From positions 5,895,246-5,959,245 of the forward strand of contig CM055101.1 of assembly GCA_029204225.1 (NCBI GenBank): a stretch of DNA of 64,000 bases, in the 5' to 3' direction. The notes beneath the pieces were generated by a model. It worked only from the letters and a program-made list of their open reading frames with translations, did no database searches and had not been told where the DNA came from. Below, one piece after another: positions 31,415-42,229 of the stretch. Each line of letters begins with the position of its first letter. The stretch's first letter is position 1. Source of the stretch: Diphasiastrum complanatum (Eukaryota; Streptophyta; Lycopodiopsida; Lycopodiales; Lycopodiaceae). A program made the translations under genes and the position numbers.

Positions 31415-31787
31415 GGGAGAGGGTTAGGCGCCCTCAAGGAGACAGAAAGTAGTAGCAATGCTTGAAAGGGAATGAATTACAAATGAACAATGAGTACATA
31501 TAAATAGGCCTTCCAAGGGCCTAGACTCTTCCAAACTCTAAGTTCTAGAACCTTCCAAACCCACTACTAATTACAGGGCACTCCCAAAAGTCAAGATAGG
31601 GTCCCTTAACATAATTAGACTTTACTTGGACCCACGAGTTACCACTAGACCAAAATTGGGTCCAACTTAGCTAAAACTAACTTAACATGGTCTAAATAAT
31701 AAACCTAACCCATGGTTACACAAGTCTCGACCTTGTGGGTCAAAGTAACCTATGGGAAACTAGCATTATCATTTATTATTTCTAACA
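31331..31787 (-). repeat. 5' LTR of A2
   Basis: 457 bp from TGTAGGAAAT to TTTCTAACA, directly next to the primer-binding site complement GGCTCTGATACCA. Confidence 0.92.
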
Positions 31788-32150
31788 GAGAAACCTAGTT
31801 GTACTTGCTGTCTCATACATTGCACAAAGAATGTGCCATGCATCCATAGGCCCTTTGGCTGACCTGATTAGAGGAATCACATTATTCCTCACTGACATGT
31901 TGATGATCATGTGTGCCTTTTCCCCTCTCTTGATATAGTCCTTGAGTTCAAGTTCAGATATTGGAACAGGCTCCTCACCTGTCACAAGCTTCCAACATTC
32001 TTTGTCATCAAGAATGTTCTTGATCTTGAATTTCCATATGCTAAAGTTAGTGTCATCAAGCCGGCTGGCTGCACTCAACATGCTCTCTGCAAGACTAGAC
32101 ATAGCTGAATAGAAATAAAACACAAAAGGTAAACTGGGGTTTTCACCCAA
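31788..32150 (-). pseudogene. Copia B gag, N-terminal part
   Basis: The likely start is the Met at 32102 (MSSLAESMLSAASRLDDTNF), after which NFSIWKFKIKNILDDKECWK is the typical gag head. The frame reaches MYETASTT and is then cut by A2 at 31787. The continuation is at 29730. Confidence 0.8.
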
Positions 32151-32509
32151 CTAGGGTATGCAGCCGCTTGCTCAATAACCCTCAACTTCTGGATTTGAAA
32201 CTATCCCCCTGTATGGCTGTCCTAGCCCTTGTCCAAGATCTACGCAGAACTTTCACTGAAGTCCCCACTGTAGAAAGCGCCCTCCTACAGTCCTGGCTGT
32301 CCAAAAAGACTCAAAAATTTTTCTCCCAAATTAGAAACTTTTTGGCTCCCTGTACTCCCCTTGCCAACAGTACTCCAACCATGCAGATAGCACAGAGATC
32401 AAATGCCCCTACAAAAAGTGCTCCCTCCTCAAAGATAAGCTGCTCTCTAGGAATGGCAGGAATCTGATCAAAACAAAAAAGCTTTCACCACGCCACAGGC
32501 AACATAACC

Positions 32510-32522
32510 TACTCTGATATCA
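32510..32522 (-). other. Primer-binding site of copia B
   Basis: TACTCTGATATCA, reading TGATATCAGAGTA in element orientation: an initiator Met tRNA site with two changes, adjacent to the LTR starting at 32523. Confidence 0.65.
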
Positions 32523-32748
32523 TGACAAATTCCAAGGCCTAGAATGATTATTCAAAGAGTAGTAGGGCGTGGAAACCTCTCCAAACTATGGGCTACATTT
32601 AGCATGTACTCTATAGAGGTGGTGTCTTGCTAATTCTAGCTCTAGAACCTACATGGGTCCTCAACCTACTTGTTATTACTTGCCTAATTAGCACAAGTGG
32701 GGTGTACTATGTACATAAATGTTTTACCCCCATGTCTTATGCACAGAA
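32523..32748 (-). repeat. 5' LTR of copia B, truncated
   Basis: Begins TGACAAATTCC. It is the inverse match of 49134-49482 (for example CTAATTAGCACAAGTGGGGTG) with about 120 bp deleted near the start. It ends where LINE copy 2 begins. Confidence 0.8.
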
Positions 32749-33144
32749 AGCGGCATCTATCTGAATGGGTGGAACAGCAAACTCTGCAAGAAGGATCTCA
32801 TGTGGAACTGAGCGCTTCGCCCGAATCATACGAGCTAACATGGTAGTCTGTAAGCGTGAAATGCTAGCCCAATGTGATGAGGGAAGACCGGTACACCATG
32901 TCTCTGCTGCATACAAGGTTGTGGGGGTGACAATAGTATCAAAAAGTTTACACTTACTGCGTGCATCTCGGATGAACTTCCTGAAACAAAACCACTCAAG
33001 CTAAACAAGGGAGGAATGCCCCTTCCCAAGTCGGGTGGTGGCTGTCGCATGCTGAAGGTAGGGGCAAGGGAGCGGGGGGTGCGTGTGGTGCGAGGGGGGG
33101 CTGAACCGCGAGGGAGAGCCATAGCGTCAGCCAGCCAGCCCGAG

Positions 33145-33219
<75 letters not shown>
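32749..33219 (-). mobile_element. LINE copy 2: 5' end joined to 3' part by internal deletion
   Basis: At the right is a (CT)n tract on the minus strand, then an ORF1 start (MALPRGSAPPRTTRTPRS), nearly identical to LINE copy 3. About 60 codons later the sequence jumps to DNA matching 34365-34500 of copy 3, which lies near the LINE 3' end. All of endonuclease and RT is missing. Confidence 0.75.
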
Positions 33220-33223
<4 letters not shown>

Positions 33224-33235
33224 AAGAAAGAAAGC
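33147..33235. repeat. (GA)n then (GAAA)n microsatellite at LINE copy 2 5' end
   Basis: About 36 GA units followed by four GAAA units. Confidence 0.9.
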
Positions 33236-33399
33236 TTTATCAATGTCTTTTCCATGGCATATAAGACTAGTAAATGTACATGTCAGGTATGTGGTAACCA
33301 TGAGAGCGTATGAAACATCTCCAAAACGATAACAGAAATAGCAAATCTAAATGCTATGAACTGAAGTAGATGTGATGATATCTGGAACATGTGGGAGCA

Positions 33400-34525
33400 T
33401 ATATACTGCTAAATGTCATGAATAAGGTATGACACTATCAACCAATCATGTCCTGCTGATGCTATAAAAGGATGTAATGCGAGCAGCAGCATGAAGGACC
33501 GTTGGTGGTCGCTGACGTCGTCTAGGAGGATGAGGTCTCCTCGTAATAGGTCGAGTAGCTCGTGCTGCAACATGAGTATGGGTGGGACATTGTCTCCGAT
33601 CTCTATGGGCAAGTAAGTCGTCGCCATCATCATCATCATCAAATACTAGGCCTCGTCCTCTCCTCCTGGAGAAGAAAGAAGTGATCTGAGGCTGAGAGAC
33701 GTGACTCTGCTGAGCTGTCTAACACAAGTACAGTCGCAGTATGAACATCTCTCGTATCATGAGTGCAGCACATCGGGAGTCCTCATAAGCTAGGAGGGAT
33801 CGTAGGGTGACTGGCATGTCACGAAACGAACAATACTATCTCCCTCTGATCTCATAATACACCGGGCACCTAAAGATAAAGTGCTCCTCTGACTCCACCT
33901 CATCCAAGGAACATAACTGACAAATCCGCGCCTCTTTCGGGATACCCTAGAATCTCCCAGTCTCAATAGCCAACTGATGTGACGACACGCAGAGCTGTCT
34001 CAATGTAAATCTGAGACTGTGTGATAATCCTGAGTCCAAATAGTGTGGCAAAACTGGGAGCCCTGCTATGCCAAGCTCAATAAAGTGAGTCCAGTAATAG
34101 GCGGGTTTGACCCCAAGCTGTCCCCTCCAAGTACAATCGAGATATGCCCGATATAAAAATCGCCTGATATACTGATGAGTACCTGATGGGAGCGCTGTAA
34201 TGGAGATACCAAATGACTCAAGAAGAAAGTGGGATGCCTGAGAAAACCACGACAGTCGATAGCCCTGGTCATGAAGGGAGTGTGAGGAAGCAAGTGTTGT
34301 CTGTGTATACCGCATATCTGAATCTGGTAGAGCTTGAACTCTCTGAATGTATACAATAAGCTGAAAAGCGGCATCTATCTGAATGGGTGGAACGACAAAC
34401 TCTGCAAGAAGGATCTCATGTGGAACCGAGGGCTTCGCCCGAATCATACGAGCTAACATGGTGGTTTGTAAGCGTGAAATGCTAGCCCAATGTGACAAGG
34501 TGATGAAGAGAGCGACACTCGGCAT
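33400..34525 (-). pseudogene. LINE copy 3 ORF2, C-terminal region
   Basis: The 192-codon frame from 34525 is the post-RT region (HWASISRLQTTMLARMIRAK, RRFLYRAYLDCTWRGQLG). It is followed after a stop by the Cys/His cluster typical of plant L1 ORF2 ends (ICQLCSLDEVESEEHF, FRCPVYYEIRGR). The cluster contributes to RNA binding in the family. Confidence 0.75.
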
Positions 34526-34639
34526 CGTACCAGGGGGGGTGTAGAGGGCGAAGCGATGAGGAACGTGTGTGTCTATTTTTATGGGGCTTAGACGGAAAAG
34601 CTAGGGAAGCCGCGACATGAAGAGAAGTGCTCTAAGGAA

Positions 34640-35600
34640 GGCAGCTTGAGTCTCAACTGTACTATCGTGTGGAAAGGAATGGAGTAGGGAGGCTAGAGAC
34701 TCCTGGTAGACTGGCGCATGGAGGGAGCTGAATGTATACTGCACGAGGGAGCACGGGATGTGAGGGTGGCTGGAGAGGTGGGAGGCGGCCGATAGCGAAG
34801 GAGAGAAAAGAATGATCAGAGAGAGTGGCGGGAGATATATGAAAATCAGAGATGAGAGGTATGGAGGATAGTGATCCCATGAGATAATCCACAACACTAT
34901 GTCCACTACTGTGAGGATGACAAGTATAACTGTCGGAGTCTGGCCAACAAGTTAGGCCATTGTAAATGGCTAACTCATGAGCCTCTCCAAACTGCAATAA
35001 ATGCTCACCGTAGGGGGAAATAGGTCCCAAGCTGTCCTCTGAACCCTGGTAACTCCCATCTCATCGTTGTCGAGGGCATGAACGCGGAGTTGGTCAGTGA
35101 TGTCGTAAAACTCTCATTGTCGTGAGGAGGTCCGGGCATTAAAATCCCCAGTGAGGAAGATATGCCCCCCGCTCTGCAAATCTGATAATATCCGGTGATA
35201 AATCAAGGTAGCGTGAACCTGTACCCTCAACAAGACTCTGGAGGAAAAGCCACAAAGAGGTCCCTGTCCAAATAAATATCATGTCCAGTAATACGAATCC
35301 AGATATAACGTGCATGCTCATCGTGTCTAATGAACTCGATGCTCGGATGAAGAGACTCCCTGTATAAGCATGCAACCCCACTGGATCCACGACCACTAGC
35401 TAATCTAGTCTCAGGTCTATATACGGAATCCCATTGGTATCCTGGAAAAATAGGTAATCCTCTCTCCTGGCTCTCGTGAGTCTCCATAAAAAGCAATAAG
35501 TCTCTACCAGTGATGAAATCAATCAGGTCTCCAGCTATGGAAGATGAGTGTATACCATCACAGTTCCATACTCCAACCCGGAGATGGTGTGGATGGGGCC
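34640..35600 (-). pseudogene. LINE copy 3 endonuclease (APE type)
   Basis: Frames 35496-35227, 35396-35139 and 35030-34662 together give the endonuclease-exonuclease-phosphatase fold. Visible motifs are METHESQ (catalytic Glu), GRGSSGVACLYRESLHP, YIWIRITGHDIYL, a stretch with LRVHALDNDEMG, NGLTCWPDSDSYTCHPH, HSVVDYLMGS and LSDHSFLSFAI (catalytic SDH). At least two frameshifts break it. This enzyme nicks target DNA for reverse transcription. Confidence 0.8.
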
Positions 35601-35639
35601 CCGGGGCACTCCCGAACCCGGGGACCCCAAGTCCCTAGC

Positions 35640-36964
35640 ACTGAGAATTGCGTGGGGCGTCATCAAAAAAACGCACCCGACCATCATGGTATATAACACG
35701 TCTACCTGATTCCCGGGCTGTTTGAAAGGCCTTGCGCCTTTCGTCCACCTGGATATATGTGAGGTCGTCATCCATAAAGAATAGTAGTACCTCGGAGCTT
35801 AGCTCTACACCGTAGAGCATCTTTGCGGCTCTCTAGGGAGGTGAAGCGAATGATAAATGTAGCTACGTCTCTGGTGGTCCTCCATGCAGTGTCAATCCCG
35901 TCAGTCGTATGGCCTAGAGTGATGTCGAGAAAACGTCTGGCTTCTGCCACTGCATCCTGGGTGTCCAGTATCCCTCGAACTCGGATATTATGGGCCTTGT
36001 AGGCCCTTGCTTTCTCTTCCGTACTAGTGGTTCAGATGACCGATGAAATGGAGGCGTTGGGTAGGGTGCCTTTCTTCAGCATAGAAGCCCAAGAAAGCGT
36101 CTCTTCTTTTTGTTTTTCAATTTTCTGCTCCAGCTCCCGTATCATCGTGGTAGCTGAATCCGGACCTGCAACCTGTTTGGTACTAATTATTTGCTCTAAT
36201 GAGGCAACTTTGGATTGCAGCTCATTCTTTTCTTGAATCAAGGAGACCACTGTCCCTTGTAGGTGTAAAACTTCTTGCTTTAAAAGCTGGAAATCCGCTC
36301 GGAATTGGTCAAATTCCCAGGAAGAGAAAAGTTCGGTGGATTTGGAGGGAGTGTATGGGATGTGAGCCGTAGATGAGAGCACTGTAGCTGGCTGGGAACT
36401 AGGAATGGGAAGAAGTCCAGCAGTGGTATTTAGAGCAGAATCTGAGGTAGAAGAAGAGGAAGGAGCAGGGATGTTAAAAGAGGCAGGAGGAGGGAGTGGG
36501 GGTAGAACTGCTTGGTGGGACAGGTGTGATTAGGAAGGAAGAGCAGAAGATGGAGATGAAGAAGAGGATGAAGAAGATGAAGCAAGGGGGGGGTGTTGTA
36601 TCATTAGACACCTCATCAGTTAGCAGATTAGGGGGTGAGCAGACAGCGAGGGCAGTGAGTGAACAGGTAACGAGGGCAGGGTGGGTTTCCAGGAGGGCAG
36701 GGTTGATTTCCATGAGGATAGGGGGTGGGCAGACAGCGAGGGGGGAGGGGTGGCTTCAGCGAGGGCATTGGGTGAAGTGGCTACGAGGGCAAGGGGAGAA
36801 CAAATCGCGAGGTTAGGGGGTGGGCAAAGATTGAGGGGGGTGGGTTCAACGATGGGAAGGGTGGCGTCAGCGAGGGGGGGGGAGGGTGAGATGGCAGCGC
36901 TAGTGGCAGGGGAGCGGGAGGTGCGTGTGGTGCGAGGGGGGGCTGAACCGCGAGGGGGAGCCAT
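35640..36964 (-). pseudogene. LINE copy 3 ORF1
   Basis: It starts at Met 36964 (MAPPRGSAPPRTTRTSRSP), with a Pro/Ser/Ala-rich head of about 118 codons. A degenerate stretch follows, then a coiled coil (36382-36032; FQLLKQEVLHLQGTVVSLIQ, LEQKIEKQKEET), then an RRM-like and C-terminal region (NIRVRGILD, DVATFIIRFTSLESRK, KAFQTARESGRRVIYHDGRV) as in plant L1 ORF1 proteins. Stops at about 36600 and 36032 break it. Confidence 0.75.
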
Positions 36965-36980
36965 AGAGCCAGCCAGCCAG

Positions 36981-36982
<2 letters not shown>

Positions 36983-37033
<51 letters not shown>
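36983..37033. repeat. (GA)n microsatellite at LINE copy 3 5' end
   Basis: About 25 GA units, directly upstream (minus strand) of the ORF1 start, as in copies 1 and 2. Confidence 0.9.
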
Positions 37034-37036
<3 letters not shown>

Positions 37037-37049
37037 CTCTTTCTCCATG

Positions 37050-37346
37050 AATTTACATCCTTTTATAGCAGGTCCATGCCTCATTAATGAATCTTTGGTT
37101 TCCCTCCATAACAAAAACCCTATCAACAATGTGACTAGATTCAATGCATCTAACATGTGTCCAAACTCGACCTCCTAAGTTTCCCACACTTTCCAAAAGT
37201 GGTAATTCAAATGAAATTAGACTAAAATAACTTTCATAAAGTTTATCTCTAAATCTAAAATGCATTTTGCCCTAATATTAACAATTAACCAGAATATGAC
37301 TAAACTTGACTAAACTAGTTGAAATTTCTCACACTCCCTCTTCAAC
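37050..37346 (-). repeat. LTR fragment (unassigned element) with polypurine tract
   Basis: On the minus strand a purine tract (GTTGAAGAGGGAG, complement at 37334-37346) is followed by TGTGAGAAATTTCAACTAG, an LTR-like start. A TATAAAAGG box lies about 260 bp further on (near 37070). The LTR is cut by the 5' end of LINE copy 3. Its interior (37347-37422) is only 76 bp long before A3 sequence begins. Confidence 0.5.
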
Positions 37347-37539
37347 TGATTTTGGCATAGTTTTAACCATAGAACTTTGATCCAACTTTAGAATGATCTC
37401 CATCCTAAGTATAGACCTCCCATGGTATCAGAGCCATGGTTCTTCTATGCTTGATTTAGGGCGCCCTACCAAAAGAGATTGTCTTCACTTAAGGATCACA
37501 AAATTTCAGCACCTTTGCTGATTTTTGGGAGTGAAGATC

Positions 37540-38069
37540 CGGCCAGTGAGGTTTTTGGACAGCAAGGTCCACATTTGGAACACTTTGGACAGCAAAGTGT
37601 TGATGATTTTGTGGCTGTTGGACAGTTTGCTACAGCCTTTTGTTGGCTGTCTGAGTCTTTGCGGGATAGCAAAGCATCTTTTTACCTTGGAGGAAACACA
37701 CATGCCTCACCAAAATCAGTACCTTATGCTGATTTTCCCGTTTTGATGCTTACTTCTTATTATGATGGTGTTGCCTTACCTAGTGTTGGTGTGCAGATCA
37801 TTGATAGTAAGATTCGGGAGGATGTGATTGTAAAAGATTATCATACTCTTCTTTATGTTTCTTGTGGTAAGAAGACTTATGGAATCATGTGGGAAGCATT
37901 GATGGATTGCAAATCCATATTTCAGCTTGTGGCTGGGTTTTTTGTTACCTACTTCGACTTGATGCTACCGCACTTCGTATTCTACATCTCTTCTACATCA
38001 GGCATGATTGGGGCTGAGATTTCAGCTACTTCGACTACTTCGAGTTGGAGTTTTTTTTTGGCTACGTGA
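37540..38069 (+). pseudogene. A3 linker-tail ORF
   Basis: It corresponds to the tails in A1 and A2 (VFGQQGPHLEHFGQQSVDDF, LRDSKASFYLGGNTHASPKS, CGKKTYGIMWEALMDCKS). It diverges near the end because a small deletion at FVTYFDLMLPH shifts the frame. No catalytic motif. Confidence 0.62.
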
Positions 38070-38164
38070 AATTTTGGGCAGCAAGCAACATTTTGCATTT
38101 TGTTGCAATTTTTTCATTCTATTTCATGTCATGTTATGTTTTTTACATTATCATTTAAGGAGGG

Positions 38165-38525
38165 TGTTAGAAATAATAAATGATAATGTTAGTTTCCCAT
38201 AGGTTACTTTGACCCAAAAGGTCGAAACTAGTGTAATCATGGATTAGGTTTATTATTTAGACCATGTTAAGTTAGTTTTAGCTAAGTTGGACCCAATTTT
38301 GGTCTAGTAATAACTCGTGGGTCCAAGTAAAGTCTAATTATGTTAAGGGGCCCTATCTTGACTTTTGGGGATGCCCTATAATTAGTAGTGGATGAACTTA
38401 GGGTTTGGAAGAGTCTACCTTGGGAGGCCTATTTATATGTACTCATTATTCATTTGTAATTCATTTCCTTTCTAGCATTGCTACTACTTTCTCTCTCCTT
38501 GAGGGCGCCTAACCCTCTCCCCCAT
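38165..38525 (+). repeat. 3' LTR of A3, truncated
   Basis: Inverse match of the A1 and A2 LTRs. It contains GGGCGCC at 38503-38509. Confidence 0.88.
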
Positions 38526-38529
38526 ATCT

Positions 38530-40377
38530 TGACAATTTGCACACATCCACATGAAATTGCTCAAACATGAGATAGAAGAAGGTAAATTTGAACAACACTT
38601 GCTTGCTGTTCTTTTGACCTTGAGTCTTCATATACTTGCAAAAACAGATCCAAAACATCTTTGCCAAATGATCGTCCTTTGATGCTCTTGACTAACTCCA
38701 AATTGTCACTATCCCTTTTGTGTTGTTGAAGCCCTTTGAGATCAACCTCTTGATCTTCCACTTGACCATCAAAGCCATTGACTAAGAACTCTTTTCCAAA
38801 TCCATTAGATGATTTTCCAGCATGAAAACCATGAGAACCAATATCCACTTGCATAGCATCATCTACACAAGAAGATTCTCCAAAACGTGTGAGTAAAGCA
38901 AAGTGAGTCGCTTCCATTTGCTTACCTTTCTCTTGAACATCAAAGATATCAAAGATATGAATATCTTCAAACCTGAACCTCTGGAAATACTCCCTCTCAA
39001 ACATATGATCTAGATCCAACAAGATCTCATCAATGCTTGATCTCGAATTTCCACAAAGGTTAGTAAAAAACAATGTCACAATCATAAATCAAAAGATAGA
39101 TTCCAAACTTTCCATCCAACATGAAGTAGAGTAGGTGAAGATGAGTATCAAACCTAATAAATCCAGCCTTCTTGAGTCCATAACAAACCTCAATAAGCTC
39201 ACCAATGAGATCTCCCTTGCCTTGAAGAAATTGCCTTTCGATTTGCTCCATGTAGTCTTCTCCAACCAACCTTTTGCCATCTCGATCATGAGTGATCAAT
39301 TCACAATCATAGAATACTTTGAGTTGATGAAGAGATGTGAGATCCATGCCTTGAATCTTCCCAAGAACCAATCTTCCATTGCTCTTTCCTTCATAAGACT
39401 CCCTCTCAATGATTGCATCATAAGAAGTAGAAAACCTCAAAAACATTAGAAGCCATGAAAAAAATGATTAGTACCTTCAACATAAGGATGATTGAAGTAC
39501 TCTCTTTTTTCAAACAAGAACTTCTACTCCATGTTTTAGGTAATAACTCATCATGATGATTCTTCCTCACTATCATTCACAATGACATCATTCAAAGTAC
39601 ATCCTACTTTGAACTCTTCACATACTTCTCTTCTTCTTGCCTTGTGACTATCTCCCTCACCAAGTCTCATGATAGAACCATTTTGATCTACTCTCTTTAT
39701 AAAGACATGTGACTCCACTTGTTGCAAAAATGACTTTCTTGGACTCATCACAAAAAAATGTAGAAGAACCATCTCTTTCATGAATGCACTTAGCAACAAC
39801 ATTTTTCAAAGAAGAACCTTCACCACCTCCATTGATGAAGTTAGCTCTTTCCTTACCTTTTGCATGCTTGCACTTGCCATGAAAAACCATTGAACAACCT
39901 TCACCATCCTCATAGCTAGCCAAGTTAGCACAAAGATGAACATCTCCAAAAAGCATATTAAGTTGAGACCAATCTCCTTTTCCATTCCATCCTTTTTGTT
40001 AGCCGTAACAAAAGCATCAAGCTTGAAAAGTCTACCTTGTCTATTGCCCCTAGCAACCAAGATTTCTTCCTTTGTAATGAAACAAGCATCACCATCAAAC
40101 TTTACCATGTATCCTTTCTCTATCATTTGACCAACACTTAACAAATTCTTTGAAAGTGAAAGAATGTAAAGAACACCATCAAGTCTTGCTTTCCTATTAG
40201 TAGAAAGACAAATAGGAATTGAACCAATACCTTCAATCACACACTTACAATCATAAGTGACCAAAGAAGTAAGGAACTCCTTGTGACTAGTCATCCGTGA
40301 ACTAGCTCCACTATCAATCCACCATGAATCTTGATATTGGACTTAAAGAACACATCAAAAGAGAATCACAACCACCT
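38530..40377 (-). pseudogene. Degenerate copia relic R
   Basis: The minus-strand frame from 40294, extended upstream, contains a copia protease (WWIDSGASSRMTSHKEF, CVIEGIGSIPICLS, LSKNLLSVGQMIEKGYMVKF). About 1 kb later the frame 39446-39060 resembles a copia RT (YMEQIERQFLQGKG, CYGLKKAGFIRFD, DGKFGIYLLIYDCDIVF) with the YVDD site destroyed. The frames between (39956-39551) and after (39085-38561) are not recognised. It abuts A3 on the left and the GT14 pseudogene on the right. Confidence 0.6.
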
Positions 40378-40770
40378 CTAGATCCTCATCATCCAGAGCT
40401 CTCCCTTTCGAAGGTCCTGCATTGGAAATTCTGGTAGCGTTTGCCAGCTATGATATCGTTCCACAGGGAGAAACGATTCCACAAAGCTGAGTTTTGATCT
40501 AGTAAGGTAGTTGTAGACAAAATCAAAGCTCCTTATGGGAATGGTTGCTTCACAAAGGAGAACAAACCACGAGTTGGGGGAATCCACGTCTAGAATATCA
40601 ATCTCCTTAAGGCATCGACTAAGGTTGACGAAAGCCGAGCGACAGTTTTGCTGGGAATCTGTCGGCCTCTGAAGAAGGATCCCTCAGGGTACTCAAACCC
40701 AGGCATTGCGTGCACATATATGGAGTATCTATCCTCGTTGCCTTTGAAGAACCTCTCCCATAGTCGCTCG
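40378..40770 (-). pseudogene. GT14 glycosyltransferase pseudogene, middle part
   Basis: Downstream half of the gene begun at 46557. The minus strand reads [38 protein letters not shown] and TLVDALRRL, then after a short deletion and frameshift near 40590 DVDSPNSWFVLLCEATIPI, SFDFVYNYLTRSKLSFVESF. This pattern is typical of plant DUF266/core-2-I-branching enzymes. The remaining C-terminal 150 or so residues are gone: the sequence runs into copia relic R at 40378. It cannot be functional. Confidence 0.82.
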
Positions 40771-41294
40771 TGTTGGAATGTAAATGGAATTGCATACATT
40801 ACCATAGGTTACTTTCACCCAAAAGGTCGAGAGTTGTGTAACCATGGTCATTTATTATATTAGGCCTACTAAACTTAGAGTTAGCTAGTTAGTATGAAAT
40901 TAACTTGGTAGGGACTCATGGGTCCACTAGGCCTAATTGTGACATTAAGTACTCCAACTTGACATATTGGAGGTACCTTATTCTTTCTATGTAACTTATA
41001 GAAAGTTGGATAGTCAATAGTCAAGTAGTTGGACAGCCAATAGTCAAGTAGTTGGAAAGCCAATAGTCAAGTGGTTGGATAGCCAATAGTCATGAAGTTA
41101 GATAGTCATCTTGGACTATATATATGTGTGCATCCCATTTGTATGAAACACTTTTGTAAGCAATACTGACTATTCTCCTTAGCTGTCCACGAGTTTCTAC
41201 AAGAGGGTTTCTAGCCATCTCTCTCTTTCTTTTGAGAATGCTTTGTGTGATTGAATAGTTAAGATTCTGGATCCTGAGGCTTCTATTTCCTACA
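40771..41294 (+). repeat. 5' LTR of D2 (524 bp)
   Basis: TGTTGGAATG...TTTCCTACA. It is the inverse match of the D1 LTRs. Confidence 0.93.
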
Positions 41295-41878
41295 TGGTAT
41301 CAGAGCTTTAGGTGATCAGATTGCTTGCAGGAGGGCGCCCAATATGAAGCTTAATTCTTCCCCTTTTGGTAGCAGAAAATCATCAAGCTGCTGATTTTTG
41401 CAGGAGAAGAATCTGTTCATCTTCTTATAGCTTTTTTGTAGGAAATTGCAGGGCACCTTCACCTATTTGAGAGCTAGCAGTAGGGCGCCCATGCTCAAAC
41501 CAATTGCATGTGATCTTGACTCAATTACATGCTGAAAATTTCAGATTTACTTCTTAAATGAAGATACATGTGTTTTGGACACATTTCTTGCTGAAATTTC
41601 CCTGTTGGTGAGCTTGGGGTAGGGCGCTACCATCAGCTCTATATGCACATAGTGTGCACTCTTTTCAGCCACAAATTTCTGGTTTTGGTTTTGGCTTCAT
41701 TCGAAATCTGCCTATTTCTGTGTGCAAAAATCAGCCACCTATTTCATTACTTGTTGAGCAAATTGCATGTGGAGTATTGCAATCTATTGTGCTCATAGTT
41801 TCAGCTTTGAGGTTGCTTTGAGTAGATTTTGTCTTGGAAAGTCTATTTCCTATCCACTACAAGCTGATTTTTTTGTTA

Positions 41879-41933
41879 TGGCTAAAGAATCGGAGTCTAT
41901 TAGTTCTTTATTTAATGAAGATAGGCTGGATGG
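41879..41933 (+). pseudogene. D2 gag start
   Basis: Met at 41879 followed by AKESESISSLFNEDRLDG, the same gag head as in K (MAKELEAISSLFSELRLDG). It is cut after 18 codons by an inverted LTR. Confidence 0.7.
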
Positions 41934-42229
41934 TGTAGGAAATAGAAGCCTAAGGATCCAGGATCTTAACTATTCAATCACACAAAGCATTCTGAAAAGA
42001 AAGAGAGAGATGGCTAGAAACCCTCTTGTAGAAACTCGTGGACAGCCAAGGAGAATAGTCAGTAATGCTTACAAAAGTGTCTCATACAAATGGGATGCAC
42101 ACATATATATAGTCCAAGATGACTATCTAACTTCATGAATATTGCTATCCAACTACTTGACGAGTGGCTTTCCAACTACTTGACTATTGGTTGTCCAACT
42201 ACTTGACTATTGACTATCCAACTACTTGA

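Larger units (their letters stand above)
29731..31787 (-). mobile_element. Non-autonomous copia element A2, complete (2,057 bp)
   Basis: LTRs at 29731-30137 (407 bp, with an internal deletion of about 45 bp) and 31331-31787 (457 bp). The 5-bp target duplication is perfect: GAGAA at 29726-29730 and 31788-31792. The interior (30138-31330) has a polypurine complement CCCTCCTTAA at its left edge, the linker-tail ORF (30886-30290), GGGCGCCC palindromes and a primer-binding site complement ending at 31330. It interrupts copia B gag between the STT and YLKNKLYTLRM segments, so it is younger than B. Confidence 0.94.
28092..32748 (-). mobile_element. Copia element B, truncated, with A2 nested inside
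   Basis: Reading the minus strand: a truncated 5' LTR (32523-32748), a primer-binding site, the gag head (32102-31788), the A2 insertion, the rest of gag (29730-29130), protease, integrase, and then a jump into a few RT codons (LIEKVKAHLSNEFEMK) that end at A1. RT, RNase H and the 3' LTR are absent. The LTR matches that of copia H (49095-49482) in inverted orientation, apart from an internal deletion of about 120 bp. Confidence 0.85.
33300..37033 (-). mobile_element. LINE copy 3 (L1 type), RT domain deleted
   Basis: The minus strand has a 5' (CT)n tract (37033-36983), ORF1 (36964 to about 35640), an endonuclease (35600-34640) and the C-terminal zinc region of ORF2 (34525 to about 33400). The reverse transcriptase, normally about 1.8 kb between the last two, is missing at about 34640-34530. 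No poly(A) tail or target duplication is visible, so the exact 3' end is uncertain. Confidence 0.82.
37423..38525 (+). mobile_element. Non-autonomous copia element A3, 5' LTR lost and 3' LTR truncated
   Basis: It starts at a primer-binding site (TGGTATCAGAGCC at 37425-37437), has GGGCGCCC at 37460, and then the linker-tail ORF. A polypurine tract AAGGAGGG precedes an LTR starting at 38165 (TGTTAGAAATAATAAATG). The LTR stops at about 38525 in CTCTCC, lacking its last 70-80 bp. It is opposite in orientation to A1 and A2. Confidence 0.85.

Noticed and set aside
32168-32467. 99-codon plus-strand ORF in the B leader
   Set aside because: It is antisense to the leader between the copia B primer-binding site and gag, and has no recognisable domain.
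34066-34906. Additional minus-strand ORFs (34374-34066, 34906-34601) as separate proteins
   Set aside because: They are alternative frames of LINE ORF2 regions already accounted for.
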